From an uncultured Spirochaetales bacterium (GTDB lineage: Bacteria > Spirochaetota > Spirochaetia > Sphaerochaetales > Sphaerochaetaceae): 43,006 bases of DNA. Below the pieces are notes generated by a model. The model did not search any database. It was given only the letters and a program-made list of their open reading frames with translations, and was not told where the DNA came from. Shown here piece after piece: positions 1 to 7,475 of this stretch. The stretch lies in the NCBI GenBank assembly GCA_934276485.1, contig CAKQTE010000035.1:1-43006 (forward strand), given 5' to 3'. Made by a program: the position numbers and the translations under genes. The stretch's first letter is position 1; each line of letters opens with the position of its first letter.

Positions 1-137
1 AAGTAGAAGGCAGAGCTGAAGGCATCGATGCTGAAAAGATTGCAACTGCAAAGCGTATGCTTGAGATGAACCTTGACTTGAATGTCATTGCACAAGCGAC
101 AGCTCTTGATACCAAGACAATAGAATCTCTACGTTAA
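1..137 (+). CDS. C-terminal fragment of Rpn-type PD-(D/E)XK nuclease/transposase-family protein
   Basis: Only the last 44 codons are in the window (frame beginning at base 3, stop TAA at 135-137). The visible tail reads from VEGRAEGIDAEKI through KRMLEMNLDLNVIAQATALD. This 'EG.AEG...ARKMLE.GLDI..I...TGL' pattern is typical of the C-terminus of the Rpn/PDDEXK_2 family (recombination-promoting nuclease or transposase-like proteins), which occurs in many copies in spirochaetes, Bacteroidetes and Fusobacteria. The catalytic PD-(D/E)XK core would lie upstream, outside the window, so activity cannot be judged. The family call rests on the tail only. Confidence 0.6.
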   Translation, partial: VEGRAEGIDAEKIATAKRMLEMNLDLNVIAQATALDTKTIESLR

Positions 138-147
138 GAGACCTAAA

Positions 148-181
148 AAGAGCCCAAGATATCTAACTATCGAGGGCTCTT
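148..181 (-). terminator. Rho-independent terminator after the outer-membrane protein operon
   Basis: AAGAGCCC (148-155) pairs with GGGCTCTT (174-181). Read on the minus strand the stem is followed by TTTTTAGG, a proper U-tract. It therefore ends transcripts coming from the minus-strand operon whose last stop is at 235. It lies 10 bases past the stop of the plus-strand fragment and may weakly serve that gene too, but the plus side lacks a good T-tract. Confidence 0.75.
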
Positions 182-234
182 GGTTTGTTAACAGTTTTCT
201 AATAAGGCATAAACCTTAAATCTAAACTATATGA

Positions 235-762
235 TTAGAACTTCCAACCAATTGCAACACGTGGAATTGGCATGTTTAGAACGAAGTTAGTTGTAGCATC
301 TCTCTTTGCCTTTCCACCAAACTGAACAAATTCCATATCAAGACCAGTTCCTAGACGAGCAAAGAATGTCTTTCCAGCAAGGAAATCAAAATCAATGTGA
401 GCATACATTCCAAATGAATTTCTGTTCTCATTGAATGAGAATGCAGGTCCGAGAGAAGCTACAAGGCTCCAGTTCTTGTTGATTGCATAGTTGTATGCAA
501 AACCAAAAGCAAGATTGAATGTCTTGAAGTTCTCTTCTGCTCCTAGAATTACATTAATTCCTAGTCCGTCCTTGAAGAAGATATCTGTCTCTGTAGCAAC
601 ATCGAATGTAACTGTAGTTTTTGCATCCATCTTCTCATACTTCTTCACCTCGACATTAAGTCCTGTGTTCTGAACGCCAAGAGAAAACTTAGCCTCTGTC
701 TTTGCAAAAACAGCTGTTGTTGCTAACAGAATCATTAGCGCAACCAAAAGTACTTTCTTCAT
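235..762 (-). CDS. Small outer-membrane beta-barrel protein
   Basis: 175 residues. A clear Sec signal peptide (MKKVLLVALMILLATTAVFA, cleavage about residue 20-21) is followed by alternating polar/apolar segments rich in aromatic residues and glycine, as in 8-stranded outer-membrane barrels. The chain ends in RVAIGWKF; a terminal Phe preceded by alternating hydrophobics is the usual BAM-recognition end. No specific family is recognised. Start: ATG at 762-760 with a strong Shine-Dalgarno (AAGGAGGTG) just upstream, overlapping the dipeptidase stop as ATGA. It is the last gene of the minus-strand operon that begins at 4224. The strong SD suggests it is made in more copies than its upstream neighbours. 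Ligand or pore function is unknown. Confidence 0.75.
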   Translation of the reverse strand: MKKVLLVALMILLATTAVFAKTEAKFSLGVQNTGLNVEVKKYEKMDAKTTVTFDVATETDIFFKDGLGINVILGAEENFKTFNLAFGFAYNYAINKNWSLVASLGPAFSFNENRNSFGMYAHIDFDFLAGKTFFARLGTGLDMEFVQFGGKAKRDATTNFVLNMPIPRVAIGWKF

Positions 763-1712
763 GCTTGCACCTCCTTAAATACGCGATAAGCATTGTCTTT
801 GAATAATTTATCTATTAAATAGCTTGAAAACCCAGCTTTGACAAGAGAGTTTTCGAGAAGATAAAACTTATCTGGGCCATTAATTTCAAGTTCTCCACCT
901 ATTCCATCGAGGTCAGAGCCTATTGCAACAACATCTTCGCCTGCAATTTCAACAATGTGCTTAATGTGTCTAACCATATCCTCCACGCGGCTCTTTCTTT
1001 CCGTAGAGTCATTCGTGCGTAAAAAAGCTGGACATAGATTCAGGCCCGCAACACCACCGTGGTCAGCAAGAACCCTGAGCATATCATCTGTAAGGTTTCT
1101 TGTAACATCTGTCATAGCTCTTGAGTTTGAGTGTGTTGCAATAAAAGGCTTCTTTGCTCTAGACGCAATATCATAGAAGCCACCATCATTTAGATGTGAC
1201 ACATCTACCAGGATTCCTAGGCGTTCACACTCTTCCAAAGCTTCAATTCCCTTCTCTTTTAGTCCCTTATTCATGATAGTACTATCTTCAGAGTTAGGAT
1301 AAGCAAGCTCGTTTTCATAGTTCCAAGTAAAGCCAAAGATCTTGACTCCCCATTCCTTGAGGATCTGCAAGCGAGATATATCTCCCTCAAGGATCGATCC
1401 TTCCTCTGTTGTCAGAATTGCATGAGGCTTACCATCATTTGTCTCTTCGATATTCTTCAATTGAGGAATACCGGCAAGAGCTATCTCAGAAGTGAACGTA
1501 TCGTGCATTTGATTGACGACTTCCCAGCAAGAAAGATCCTTACCTTTTACACGATGCTCGTACATGGGAGTAAAAAGTGCAAAGCATTGCCCTGTAACAT
1601 GCCCCTTCTCAAGTCTTTCTAGATCGATCATGAAAGTATTCTTCTTCAAGCTCTCGCCTTCACGTCGCTCTTCCCAGAGTCTGTAAATTGTGTCTGAATG
1701 TAAATCAATCAT
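759..1712 (-). CDS. Membrane dipeptidase (peptidase M19, renal-dipeptidase type)
   Basis: 317 residues, the usual length of bacterial M19 enzymes, which hydrolyse dipeptides (often L,D- or D-containing) with a binuclear zinc centre on a TIM barrel. The visible ligands are in the expected order: H5-x-D7 at the N-terminus (DLHSDT), bridging Glu in TTEEGS (about E104), His in LVDVSH (H173), His in IATHSNSR (H194) and Asp in GSDLDG (D267/D269). No signal peptide is seen, so it is probably cytoplasmic. It overlaps the upstream gene by 8 bases and the downstream gene by 4, so it is translationally coupled within the operon. A role in peptide or cell-wall peptide recycling is inferred; the exact substrate cannot be told. 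Confidence 0.9.
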   Translation of the reverse strand: MIDLHSDTIYRLWEERREGESLKKNTFMIDLERLEKGHVTGQCFALFTPMYEHRVKGKDLSCWEVVNQMHDTFTSEIALAGIPQLKNIEETNDGKPHAILTTEEGSILEGDISRLQILKEWGVKIFGFTWNYENELAYPNSEDSTIMNKGLKEKGIEALEECERLGILVDVSHLNDGGFYDIASRAKKPFIATHSNSRAMTDVTRNLTDDMLRVLADHGGVAGLNLCPAFLRTNDSTERKSRVEDMVRHIKHIVEIAGEDVVAIGSDLDGIGGELEINGPDKFYLLENSLVKAGFSSYLIDKLFKDNAYRVFKEVQA

Positions 1713-2676
1713 CTTTTCCCAAAAGAAGTCCTAGCCCTTCCTTCACATAGCGCATGCCCAAAAACTTGGCATACCCATTTGCAGAGTAATAGCAATACCA
1801 GGAATCCTCATCCTCCTTATACCTAAGATCTGCTGATGTAATATATCGGCTAGCCCACCCTTCTTCGGAAGGCCTTTGAATAGCTCGTGATAGTTTCCAC
1901 TTAATGCCATCATTGCTATAAAGCAAAAGCATGGCTGATGTGGATTTGTTTTTATTTTGATCAAAGTAATATGCACATTCAATAGCTGCAAACCCATCGG
2001 AACATGGAATGATATGAACGGCTCCTACTGCTAGATTGCGATACTCAGAATCTGGCTCAACTCCCATAATCGGATTCTGAACAACCTCATATGGTCCATC
2101 TATGAATTGACTTTGAGCATACATCAAGCGTGCTGTTGTCTTTTGATTGGAATCATAGATCTTTATCTCTCCAGAACCGAAATAGAGCCTATAGCCACCA
2201 TCAATGCTAACAAGTTGTGGTCTTGATACCCTAACAGCACCTTCTTTGTATTTAGCTAATGGAAGCAAGGTTGAATCAATAATCATCTTTGGCTCAGACC
2301 AAAGATATAAATCAGACGATGAGCACATCATGATCCTTGAGTCTTTCTTTTTGTCCTTGTTCTTTGAAAACATCAATTTGTCATGGATTTCAAACAACAA
2401 ATAATAAGTACTTCCTTCCTTATATATAAAAGGAGAATGTCCTCTATAGAAGAGAATATTCTCCCTTTTCCACTCCAACCCGGAGGTTGAAACAAAATGT
2501 TCAAGTCCTAGAATAGAGTGTGCAAACAAATGCCATGCACCATCAGGAGACTCCTCAGGAAGTAGATATACAGGATCACATAAGCGTGGAAGATAATTAC
2601 CCCTCACAGCAAGGGGCTCATCACTAAAAGAATACCAATAAGTATTGAGAAGCTTCTCTATACTTTGATAGCGCAT
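1705..2676 (-). CDS. Five-bladed beta-propeller, glycoside hydrolase 43/32/130-like protein
   Basis: 323 residues. The sequence shows repeated propeller-blade signatures with alternating acidic/aromatic turns: CDPVYLLPEESPDGAWHLFAH (about 33-53), HSPFIYKEGSTYYLLFE (about 80-96), SRPQLVSIDGGYRLYFGSGE and ADLRYKEDEDSWYCYYSANG. This is the pattern of GH43/GH32/GH130-like five-bladed propellers, where three blades each present a catalytic Asp/Glu. No signal peptide is seen, so a cytoplasmic role on a small glycoside or glycan fragment is likely. The start overlaps the upstream stop as TAATG. Its place between a membrane protein gene and a dipeptidase gene hints at cell-wall or glycoconjugate turnover, but that is inference. 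Exact family and substrate are unknown. Confidence 0.55.
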   Translation of the reverse strand: MRYQSIEKLLNTYWYSFSDEPLAVRGNYLPRLCDPVYLLPEESPDGAWHLFAHSILGLEHFVSTSGLEWKRENILFYRGHSPFIYKEGSTYYLLFEIHDKLMFSKNKDKKKDSRIMMCSSSDLYLWSEPKMIIDSTLLPLAKYKEGAVRVSRPQLVSIDGGYRLYFGSGEIKIYDSNQKTTARLMYAQSQFIDGPYEVVQNPIMGVEPDSEYRNLAVGAVHIIPCSDGFAAIECAYYFDQNKNKSTSAMLLLYSNDGIKWKLSRAIQRPSEEGWASRYITSADLRYKEDEDSWYCYYSANGYAKFLGMRYVKEGLGLLLGKDD

Positions 2677-2963
2677 TATTTCTTCCTACGTGAGAAAAAT
2701 GGATAAAGATTATCCTCAAGCATGAACTTCTTGTTTGCCCAACCAATGATCTTGCTATAAAGAACAAATGTAAGTCCGATAGCTACAACAAATACAAGCA
2801 ATGTCAAAAGTGCAATTGAAATCTGGCTGTCTGCAATTGATGGCCAGGTATTAACGGCAAGTGTCAAAAGCACGAAGCCTAAAATAAAGAATCCTGCAAG
2901 CAATACGATATTGAGTATTGTTGCAACAATCATGAAGATAACTGTATTTCCTTTCTTGTTCAT
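2676..2963 (-). CDS. Small two-helix membrane protein, unknown function
   Basis: 95 residues with two clear hydrophobic segments (about residues 8-35 and 45-68) and a basic C-terminal tail ending in RRKK. The architecture suggests an inner-membrane protein with both ends cytoplasmic. The start overlaps the lspA stop by 4 bases (ATGA) and its own stop overlaps the next start, so it is a genuine operon member. No family is recognised. Confidence 0.65.
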   Translation of the reverse strand: MNKKGNTVIFMIVATILNIVLLAGFFILGFVLLTLAVNTWPSIADSQISIALLTLLVFVVAIGLTFVLYSKIIGWANKKFMLEDNLYPFFSRRKK

Positions 2964-3475
2964 TTCTTCTTCTCCTTAACATTAACAACTATCAAGCTGA
3001 TCACCAACAATATTACAGATACGACAACAGATCCATCTGCAATGTTCCATGTTGGAAATCTATCCATTCCTAAAAATCCATTTAGATCTGTGCTAATCCA
3101 ATCTACAACTCTCAGATGTCTGAAGATTCTATCGATCAAATTGCCCAAACCTCCTCCAAGGATGCCTGCCAAGCACCATTTTTGGAATGAATTGAACTCT
3201 TTATCTGTCTTTGTTGAAACAATAGTATAACCAACAAGTCCCATCAACAATACAGGTAAGCCAATAAATGCAAAATACTTCACAATCTGAGGAAGAGATG
3301 TGCCAAGACTGAATGCAACTGCTGTGTTCCTAACATGACAAATCCATAGCCAATCAGAAAAAAAAGATAGTGCAACTGTTCCTTCTGGAATGTATCTTAC
3401 GATCAAGCTTTTTGACACTTGGTCTGCCATGATAACAAGCAGTGTCAAAACAAAAGGTGTATATCTCTTTCTCAA
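2960..3475 (-). CDS. lspA: Lipoprotein signal peptidase (signal peptidase II)
   Basis: 171 residues, four transmembrane helices. It cleaves the signal peptide of prolipoproteins before the lipidated cysteine, in the inner membrane. Conserved boxes are present: ADQVSK (17-22), the NTAVAFS box (50-56; most homologues have N-x-G-x-A-F), GGGLGNLIDR with catalytic Asp D115, and WNIADGSV with catalytic Asp D147. The pair of aspartates is therefore intact. It overlaps the nif3-like stop by 4 bases. Its clients are visible in this window: lipoproteins at 27869-28468 and 36075-37010. Very confident. Confidence 0.96.
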   Translation of the reverse strand: MRKRYTPFVLTLLVIMADQVSKSLIVRYIPEGTVALSFFSDWLWICHVRNTAVAFSLGTSLPQIVKYFAFIGLPVLLMGLVGYTIVSTKTDKEFNSFQKWCLAGILGGGLGNLIDRIFRHLRVVDWISTDLNGFLGMDRFPTWNIADGSVVVSVILLVISLIVVNVKEKKK

Positions 3476-4224
3476 AGCCCTGTCTCCGCATCAATAAAGA
3501 AACTTTCGATTCCAAGTTCCTTTTGAGTCATTCTCATCAATGCCTGAACTCCAAACACCTCTGAGCGATAGTGGCCACCTGCAAGCACGTTGATCCCAGC
3601 TTCCTGAGCAATATGATAGTTCTCATGGCCAAGATCCCCTGTTATGTAAAGGTCCAAGCCCTCATCTATTGCGTCCACTACATCGCTACCAGCTCCGCCC
3701 GAGATTATTCCGACACTTTCAACTTTATCTAGCTTGTTGATAAGCATGTCTGAATATATTGGATCAAAGTTCAACAGACGAGCAACTTCTTCTACAGTCA
3801 TAGGAAAAGGAAGTTTCCCTTTTACTCCGATATATTTACCTCTCCAAGTGCCAAATGGATCGTACTCTGTCATACCTAAGCGGAGTGCCATCTGTGCATT
3901 GTTTCCATATACAGGATGTGCATCAAGTGGAATGTGAGAAGTAAAAAGAGTCAGATTTCCCTCGATAGCTCTCTTTACTCTTTTGTAGTGAGAACCAACA
4001 ATTGCAAGCGGATGGCCCCAAAATAGGCCATGATGAACAACCAGGATATCGGCACCCAAGCTGACAGCTTTGTCGATCGTCTCATAGCATGCATCAACTG
4101 CAAAAGCAATCTTCTTCACCTCTCTATCTTCGCTCTCAATCTGTACTCCATTTAGAGAAATATCATCATATAGAGAAAGCTCCAATCTATCAGAAAGCAA
4201 TTTTGTATATTCACTAATTAACAT
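3472..4224 (-). CDS. Nif3-like dinuclear metal-centre protein (GTP cyclohydrolase I type 2 / YbgI family)
   Basis: 250 residues, the compact form of the family, which forms hexameric toroids with a two-metal site; the biological role is unsettled. Metal-ligand motifs are visible: VVHHGLFWG (H64, H65), SHIPLDAH (His and Asp in the first half), and in the C-terminal half TGDLGHENYH and GGHYRSEVFG (His and Glu). The N-terminus aligns with the family from the first Met, which supports the start at 4224. There is no Shine-Dalgarno; instead TATAAT sits 7 bases before the ATG, so the mRNA may be leaderless. This is the first gene of the six-gene minus-strand operon. Confidence 0.9.
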   Translation of the reverse strand: MLISEYTKLLSDRLELSLYDDISLNGVQIESEDREVKKIAFAVDACYETIDKAVSLGADILVVHHGLFWGHPLAIVGSHYKRVKRAIEGNLTLFTSHIPLDAHPVYGNNAQMALRLGMTEYDPFGTWRGKYIGVKGKLPFPMTVEEVARLLNFDPIYSDMLINKLDKVESVGIISGGAGSDVVDAIDEGLDLYITGDLGHENYHIAQEAGINVLAGGHYRSEVFGVQALMRMTQKELGIESFFIDAETGL

Positions 4225-4231
4225 GAAAGTG

Positions 4232-4237
4232 ATTATA
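4232..4237 (-). promoter_or_regulatory. -10 hexamer of the nif3-lspA operon, placed for a leaderless transcript
   Basis: On the minus strand a perfect TATAAT (4237 to 4232) ends 7 bases before the ATG at 4224. Transcription would start at or next to the A of ATG. No convincing -35 is seen at 16-18 bases, and no ribosome-binding site fits between. Confidence 0.5.
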
Positions 4238-4263
4238 AATGGTTATTTCAATTTGTGCTATGC

Positions 4264-4275
4264 AATGGTACCATT
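4264..4275. promoter_or_regulatory. Perfect 12-bp palindrome in the divergent nif3 / Lon-protease promoter region
   Basis: AATGGTACCATT is self-complementary and lies 9 bases before the preferred protease start (4284) and 40 bases upstream of the nif3 start. It could be an operator for one or both genes. A 12-bp perfect palindrome is suggestive but could be chance. Confidence 0.3.
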
Positions 4276-4283
4276 CAGCTAAC

Positions 4284-6167
4284 ATGCTACGAGAAATAAA
4301 GACTGATGATATAAAATTGGAATTCGACTCTTCATTGTTCGATTCTGTGAGTGCAAATGCATCCATTGTTGGACAGGACAAAGCCCTGGGATTACTAAGA
4401 CTAGGGCTTGCTGTCACACGCCCTGGATACAACATTTTCATCTCAGGCGATGATGGAACAGGGCGTCTTACAGCTTTGAAAGAAGAACTGAAGAAAGTAG
4501 AAACAGACCTCGACAAACTAAAGGATGTTGCCTACGGCTTCTCTTCAAAACACCCAAATCGTCCAACAGCTCTTGTATTTGAGATGAGAGAAGCTCGCAT
4601 CTTCCAGAATATGCTTCTGGAGTATGGCAAGGGAAATATCCCAAAAGAAGAGATCAACACACGCTTTCCAGATAAAGCTCATTTTGTATCAGCCCTACCT
4701 TTGTATGAGAAAAATCCGAAAGCATATGAGATCAATATTGTATTGGACAGAACGAACTATACCCGTCGTCCTCTTGTGATCGAAACCCATCCTTCACACT
4801 CTTCTCTCTTTGGATTTATCGAGAAAGATGAATGTGCTCACCTAGCTGTAAGAATTGGCTCATATCAAGAAGCTGCTGGAGGCTTTCTTGTTCTCAATGC
4901 ATCAGAAATCGTAGATGACGAAGAACTATTCACTTCCCTAAAACGCTATCTGGAGATGACACATAGAGCACTAGCTTCCACTGCAGTACAGGGAGAGATG
5001 ATCTCATCTGTACGCCCTTCTCCAATTCCTTTGTTGACAAAGGTAATACTACTAGGAACAGAGGATCAGTATGAAAAGCTAACAGACGAGGATGAGCAAT
5101 TCCTGAAGTTCTTCAAGATCTCTCCAGAGTTCGACTACACGATGGAAGCTAACGAAAAGAATATACTTGGAACAGTAAGCTACCTAAAAAAGACAGGAGA
5201 GCGATTAACAGAACAAGACAATTCTGCATACCAAGAAATATTGAAACATGCAGCACTCCTAGCCGATGACCGCACAAGACTTACAACACAACTATCTCTT
5301 TTGGGAGACCTATTGGAAGAAGCTGATGTTGATGCAAAGGAAAAGGGAAACACCAGAATAACAAAAGACAATGTAATATCTGCCCTCGATAAGCGTGATT
5401 GGTATAACTCGCTAGCGGAAGAACATATCAACAAGGAGATCAAGGAAGGCGTGATGGTCATGACTCTTGAAGGTTCAAGAGTTGGTATCGTCAATGGACT
5501 CGCGGTAATGGATAGAGGCCTTTCATCATTCGGAACACCTACTGTAATATCAGCAACAGTTGCACCAGGAACAGAAGGGATTGTCAACATAGAACATGAG
5601 GCAGGACTTTCTGGAGGCATCCACGACAAGGGCGTGTTGATCCTCGAAGGCTATCTAAGACATCGATATGCTCGCTCATTTCCGCTTTCGCTATATGCAG
5701 GTATTTGTTTTGAGCAATCATATGCAGAAGTTGATGGAGACTCTGCATCCTCTGCTGAGCTATATGCACTTCTTTCTGCAATTGGCGACATTCCAATCAG
5801 ACAAGATATTGCTGTTACAGGATCGGTTAACCAAATGGGAGAGCTTCAACCAGTTGGAGGAATAAATGAAAAGATCCAAGGCTTCTTTAAAGCATGTTCT
5901 ACATTGGGCCTGAAAGGAACAGAGGGAGTAATAATTCCACAACAGAATATCTCATCTTTGATATTGCCTCACTACATAAATGAAGCAATAGAAAAGGGAC
6001 TATTCCATATCTATGCAATATCATCAATAGACGAAGGCATGGAACTATTATCAGGCCTAAGAGGTGGCGAAAGAGAAAGAAAGGGACTCTTTCCTCTCGG
6101 ATCTCTCAATAGAATCGTAGAAGATGAGCTGAAAAAGCTATGCCATAATAGCCAAAAACAGAACTAA
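4284..6167 (+). CDS. Lon-family protease with degenerate AAA+ domain (LonC/YcbZ-like)
   Basis: 627 residues from the ATG at 4284. An upstream in-frame ATG at 4239 exists, but family alignments begin at 'LREIKTDDIKLEFDSSLFD' and the extra segment overlaps the nif3 promoter. The N-terminal part has the LonC/YcbZ-type 'GQ.KAL..LRLGL...PGYNIFISG' segment. The P-loop is weak (SGDDGTGRL: no Lys after GTG) and the Walker B segment reads GGFLVLNA with no acidic pair, so ATP use is doubtful. The C-terminal Lon protease domain is intact: Ser487 in GDSAS and Lys530 in GGINEKI, 43 residues apart as in E. coli Lon (S679/K722). It is shorter than usual for the family (about 750-800), because the helical insert after the P-loop is reduced. 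A cytoplasmic protein-quality-control protease is likely. Confidence 0.85.
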   Translation: MLREIKTDDIKLEFDSSLFDSVSANASIVGQDKALGLLRLGLAVTRPGYNIFISGDDGTGRLTALKEELKKVETDLDKLKDVAYGFSSKHPNRPTALVFEMREARIFQNMLLEYGKGNIPKEEINTRFPDKAHFVSALPLYEKNPKAYEINIVLDRTNYTRRPLVIETHPSHSSLFGFIEKDECAHLAVRIGSYQEAAGGFLVLNASEIVDDEELFTSLKRYLEMTHRALASTAVQGEMISSVRPSPIPLLTKVILLGTEDQYEKLTDEDEQFLKFFKISPEFDYTMEANEKNILGTVSYLKKTGERLTEQDNSAYQEILKHAALLADDRTRLTTQLSLLGDLLEEADVDAKEKGNTRITKDNVISALDKRDWYNSLAEEHINKEIKEGVMVMTLEGSRVGIVNGLAVMDRGLSSFGTPTVISATVAPGTEGIVNIEHEAGLSGGIHDKGVLILEGYLRHRYARSFPLSLYAGICFEQSYAEVDGDSASSAELYALLSAIGDIPIRQDIAVTGSVNQMGELQPVGGINEKIQGFFKACSTLGLKGTEGVIIPQQNISSLILPHYINEAIEKGLFHIYAISSIDEGMELLSGLRGGERERKGLFPLGSLNRIVEDELKKLCHNSQKQN

Positions 6168-6168
6168 A

Positions 6169-7368
6169 TCATTGCAAATAAAGCAATGGATTATTTGAAA
6201 GAAACTCTTCTATGCCAATTATGCTACTTCCAGTCTCACTCTGATAAGAGATTGTGAAAACACGACTTGAGGGATATCTTTTTCGGAATTTGTCGACTCC
6301 TCTTCCAAGAATCCTGCTACCACTCTTAACTTCAAATACAGCGATTTCTGTATCTGTATAAAGAACATAATCAATCTCGTCAGGTCCTTCTCTCCAATAA
6401 CCGAGTTTAACATCTTCTCCAACAATGGAATTAACAAGATGAGCGCCAAGCGCAGACTCTACAATTCGCTCCCAAAGAGTCTCATCGCCTTTTGCTTCCG
6501 AAAAGGTCTTTGAATAGCGAGAGGACATAAGCGCATTATTACATACTTGAAGTTTTGGAGAAGAAGCTCTTTTTCTCACTTCACTTCCTGAGTATTTCTG
6601 CAAGCCCGTAATCAATCCACATTGAGATAACAATTCAAGATAAGATGCAAGCGTTGTTGTATTTCCGGCATCGCTCAATTGTCCAAGCATATGATCAAAA
6701 GGAAGAATCTGACTCGAATAATATGAACCAAGCTCCAAAAGCTGTCTTAATAGAGCAGGCTTCTGTATGGGCGTTAACATCATCACATCTCTTATAAAAC
6801 TAGGTTCTACTATTGAATCTCGAATATATGCCTTCCATTGCTTCTCATCTGTTATCAAATCTACTGGACCAGGATAAGAACCAAAGTAAATATATTCATC
6901 TAGTGTTATCCCAAATACTTCCCACATTTCAAGGTATGACCAATGGGGAACAGGAATCAATTCAAAGCGACCTTCAAGAGACTCTGAAAGCCCTTTCATG
7001 ATAAGCAAGCGAGAAGAACCGGAAAGGAGTACTTTTATATTATTGTCTTGTCGTTTATCTTCATCCCAAAGCTTTTTTATAATTTCACTCCAATTAAAAA
7101 CCTTCTGAATCTCATCAATAATGATTATTGATTCTCCATATTGCTTTTCTAAAACTCTTGCTCTACCCCAAAGAGAGATGATCCAACTTTCAGCAGAAGA
7201 TGAGACATCATCAGCACTTTCGTTTATAAAGGGAACATCCAAAGTTTTAACAACATCGGCAATTATAGTGCTTTTGCCTACTTGCCTAGGACCTGCAAGG
7301 ACTTCAATGAAACGCCTTTTCTCTTTTAGTCTACTTCTAACTAAATTGGTATACTTCGATCTTTCCAT
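6169..7368 (-). CDS. AAA+ ATPase with DUF4143 and PD-(D/E)XK-like C-terminus
   Basis: 399 residues. Walker A is AGPRQVGKS (25-33); Walker B is IIIIDEIQK; a sensor-like LLSGSSRLL and the 'GRFELIPVPHWSYLEM' segment follow, as in AAA_14 proteins. The middle matches DUF4143 (winged-helix-like, 'ASYLELLSQCGLITGLQKY'). The end has a restriction-endonuclease-fold motif, DEIDYVLY...IAVFEVKSG, with the D and E-x-K residues kept. The function of this very common family is unsettled; it recurs in many copies in anaerobes and is suspected to belong to defence or selfish elements. Start ATG at 7368 with GGAG five bases upstream. It converges with the Lon-type gene, with one base between stops. Two inverted repeats lie upstream (7383-7455). 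Confidence 0.85.
   Translation of the reverse strand: MERSKYTNLVRSRLKEKRRFIEVLAGPRQVGKSTIIADVVKTLDVPFINESADDVSSSAESWIISLWGRARVLEKQYGESIIIIDEIQKVFNWSEIIKKLWDEDKRQDNNIKVLLSGSSRLLIMKGLSESLEGRFELIPVPHWSYLEMWEVFGITLDEYIYFGSYPGPVDLITDEKQWKAYIRDSIVEPSFIRDVMMLTPIQKPALLRQLLELGSYYSSQILPFDHMLGQLSDAGNTTTLASYLELLSQCGLITGLQKYSGSEVRKRASSPKLQVCNNALMSSRYSKTFSEAKGDETLWERIVESALGAHLVNSIVGEDVKLGYWREGPDEIDYVLYTDTEIAVFEVKSGSRILGRGVDKFRKRYPSSRVFTISYQSETGSSIIGIEEFLSNNPLLYLQ
6170..6188. repeat. Inverted repeat at the convergent stop codons
   Basis: CATTGC (6170-6175) and GCAATG (6183-6188) with a 7-base spacer, starting just past the plus-strand stop (6165-6167) and overlapping the last codons of the minus-strand ATPase. 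There is no T-tract on either side, so it is at best a weak bidirectional stop or mRNA-end hairpin. Confidence 0.35.
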
Positions 7369-7382
7369 ATAGACTCCAATTA

Positions 7383-7398
7383 ACTCAAGGTATTGAGT
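7383..7398. promoter_or_regulatory. Inverted repeat just upstream of the ATPase gene at 6169-7368
   Basis: ACTCAA-GGTA-TTGAGT, 6-bp perfect arms, ending 15 bases before the ATPase start codon. The position suits an operator over the promoter or leader of that gene. Confidence 0.35.
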
Positions 7399-7410
7399 AA
7401 ATTATTCACA

Positions 7411-7455
7411 GGAGTATAAAATCTTCAACTTAAAATGAATATCGTTGAATACTCC
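7411..7455. repeat. Long interrupted inverted repeat between MATE and ATPase genes
   Basis: GGAGTAT (7411-7417) plus TCAAC (7425-7429) pair with GTTGA (7444-7448) plus ATACTCC (7449-7455), i.e. 12 paired positions with a 7-base bulge on one arm. It lies after the MATE stop and before the ATPase start. No T-tract follows in either direction, so it is more likely a regulatory or recognition structure than a simple terminator. Confidence 0.35.
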
Positions 7456-7475
7456 TTATAGAATCTATGCAGAAA

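Noticed and set aside
5180..5629. 149-aa minus-strand ORF inside the Lon-type protease gene
   Set aside because: Antisense shadow; the plus strand carries the conserved Lon sequence.
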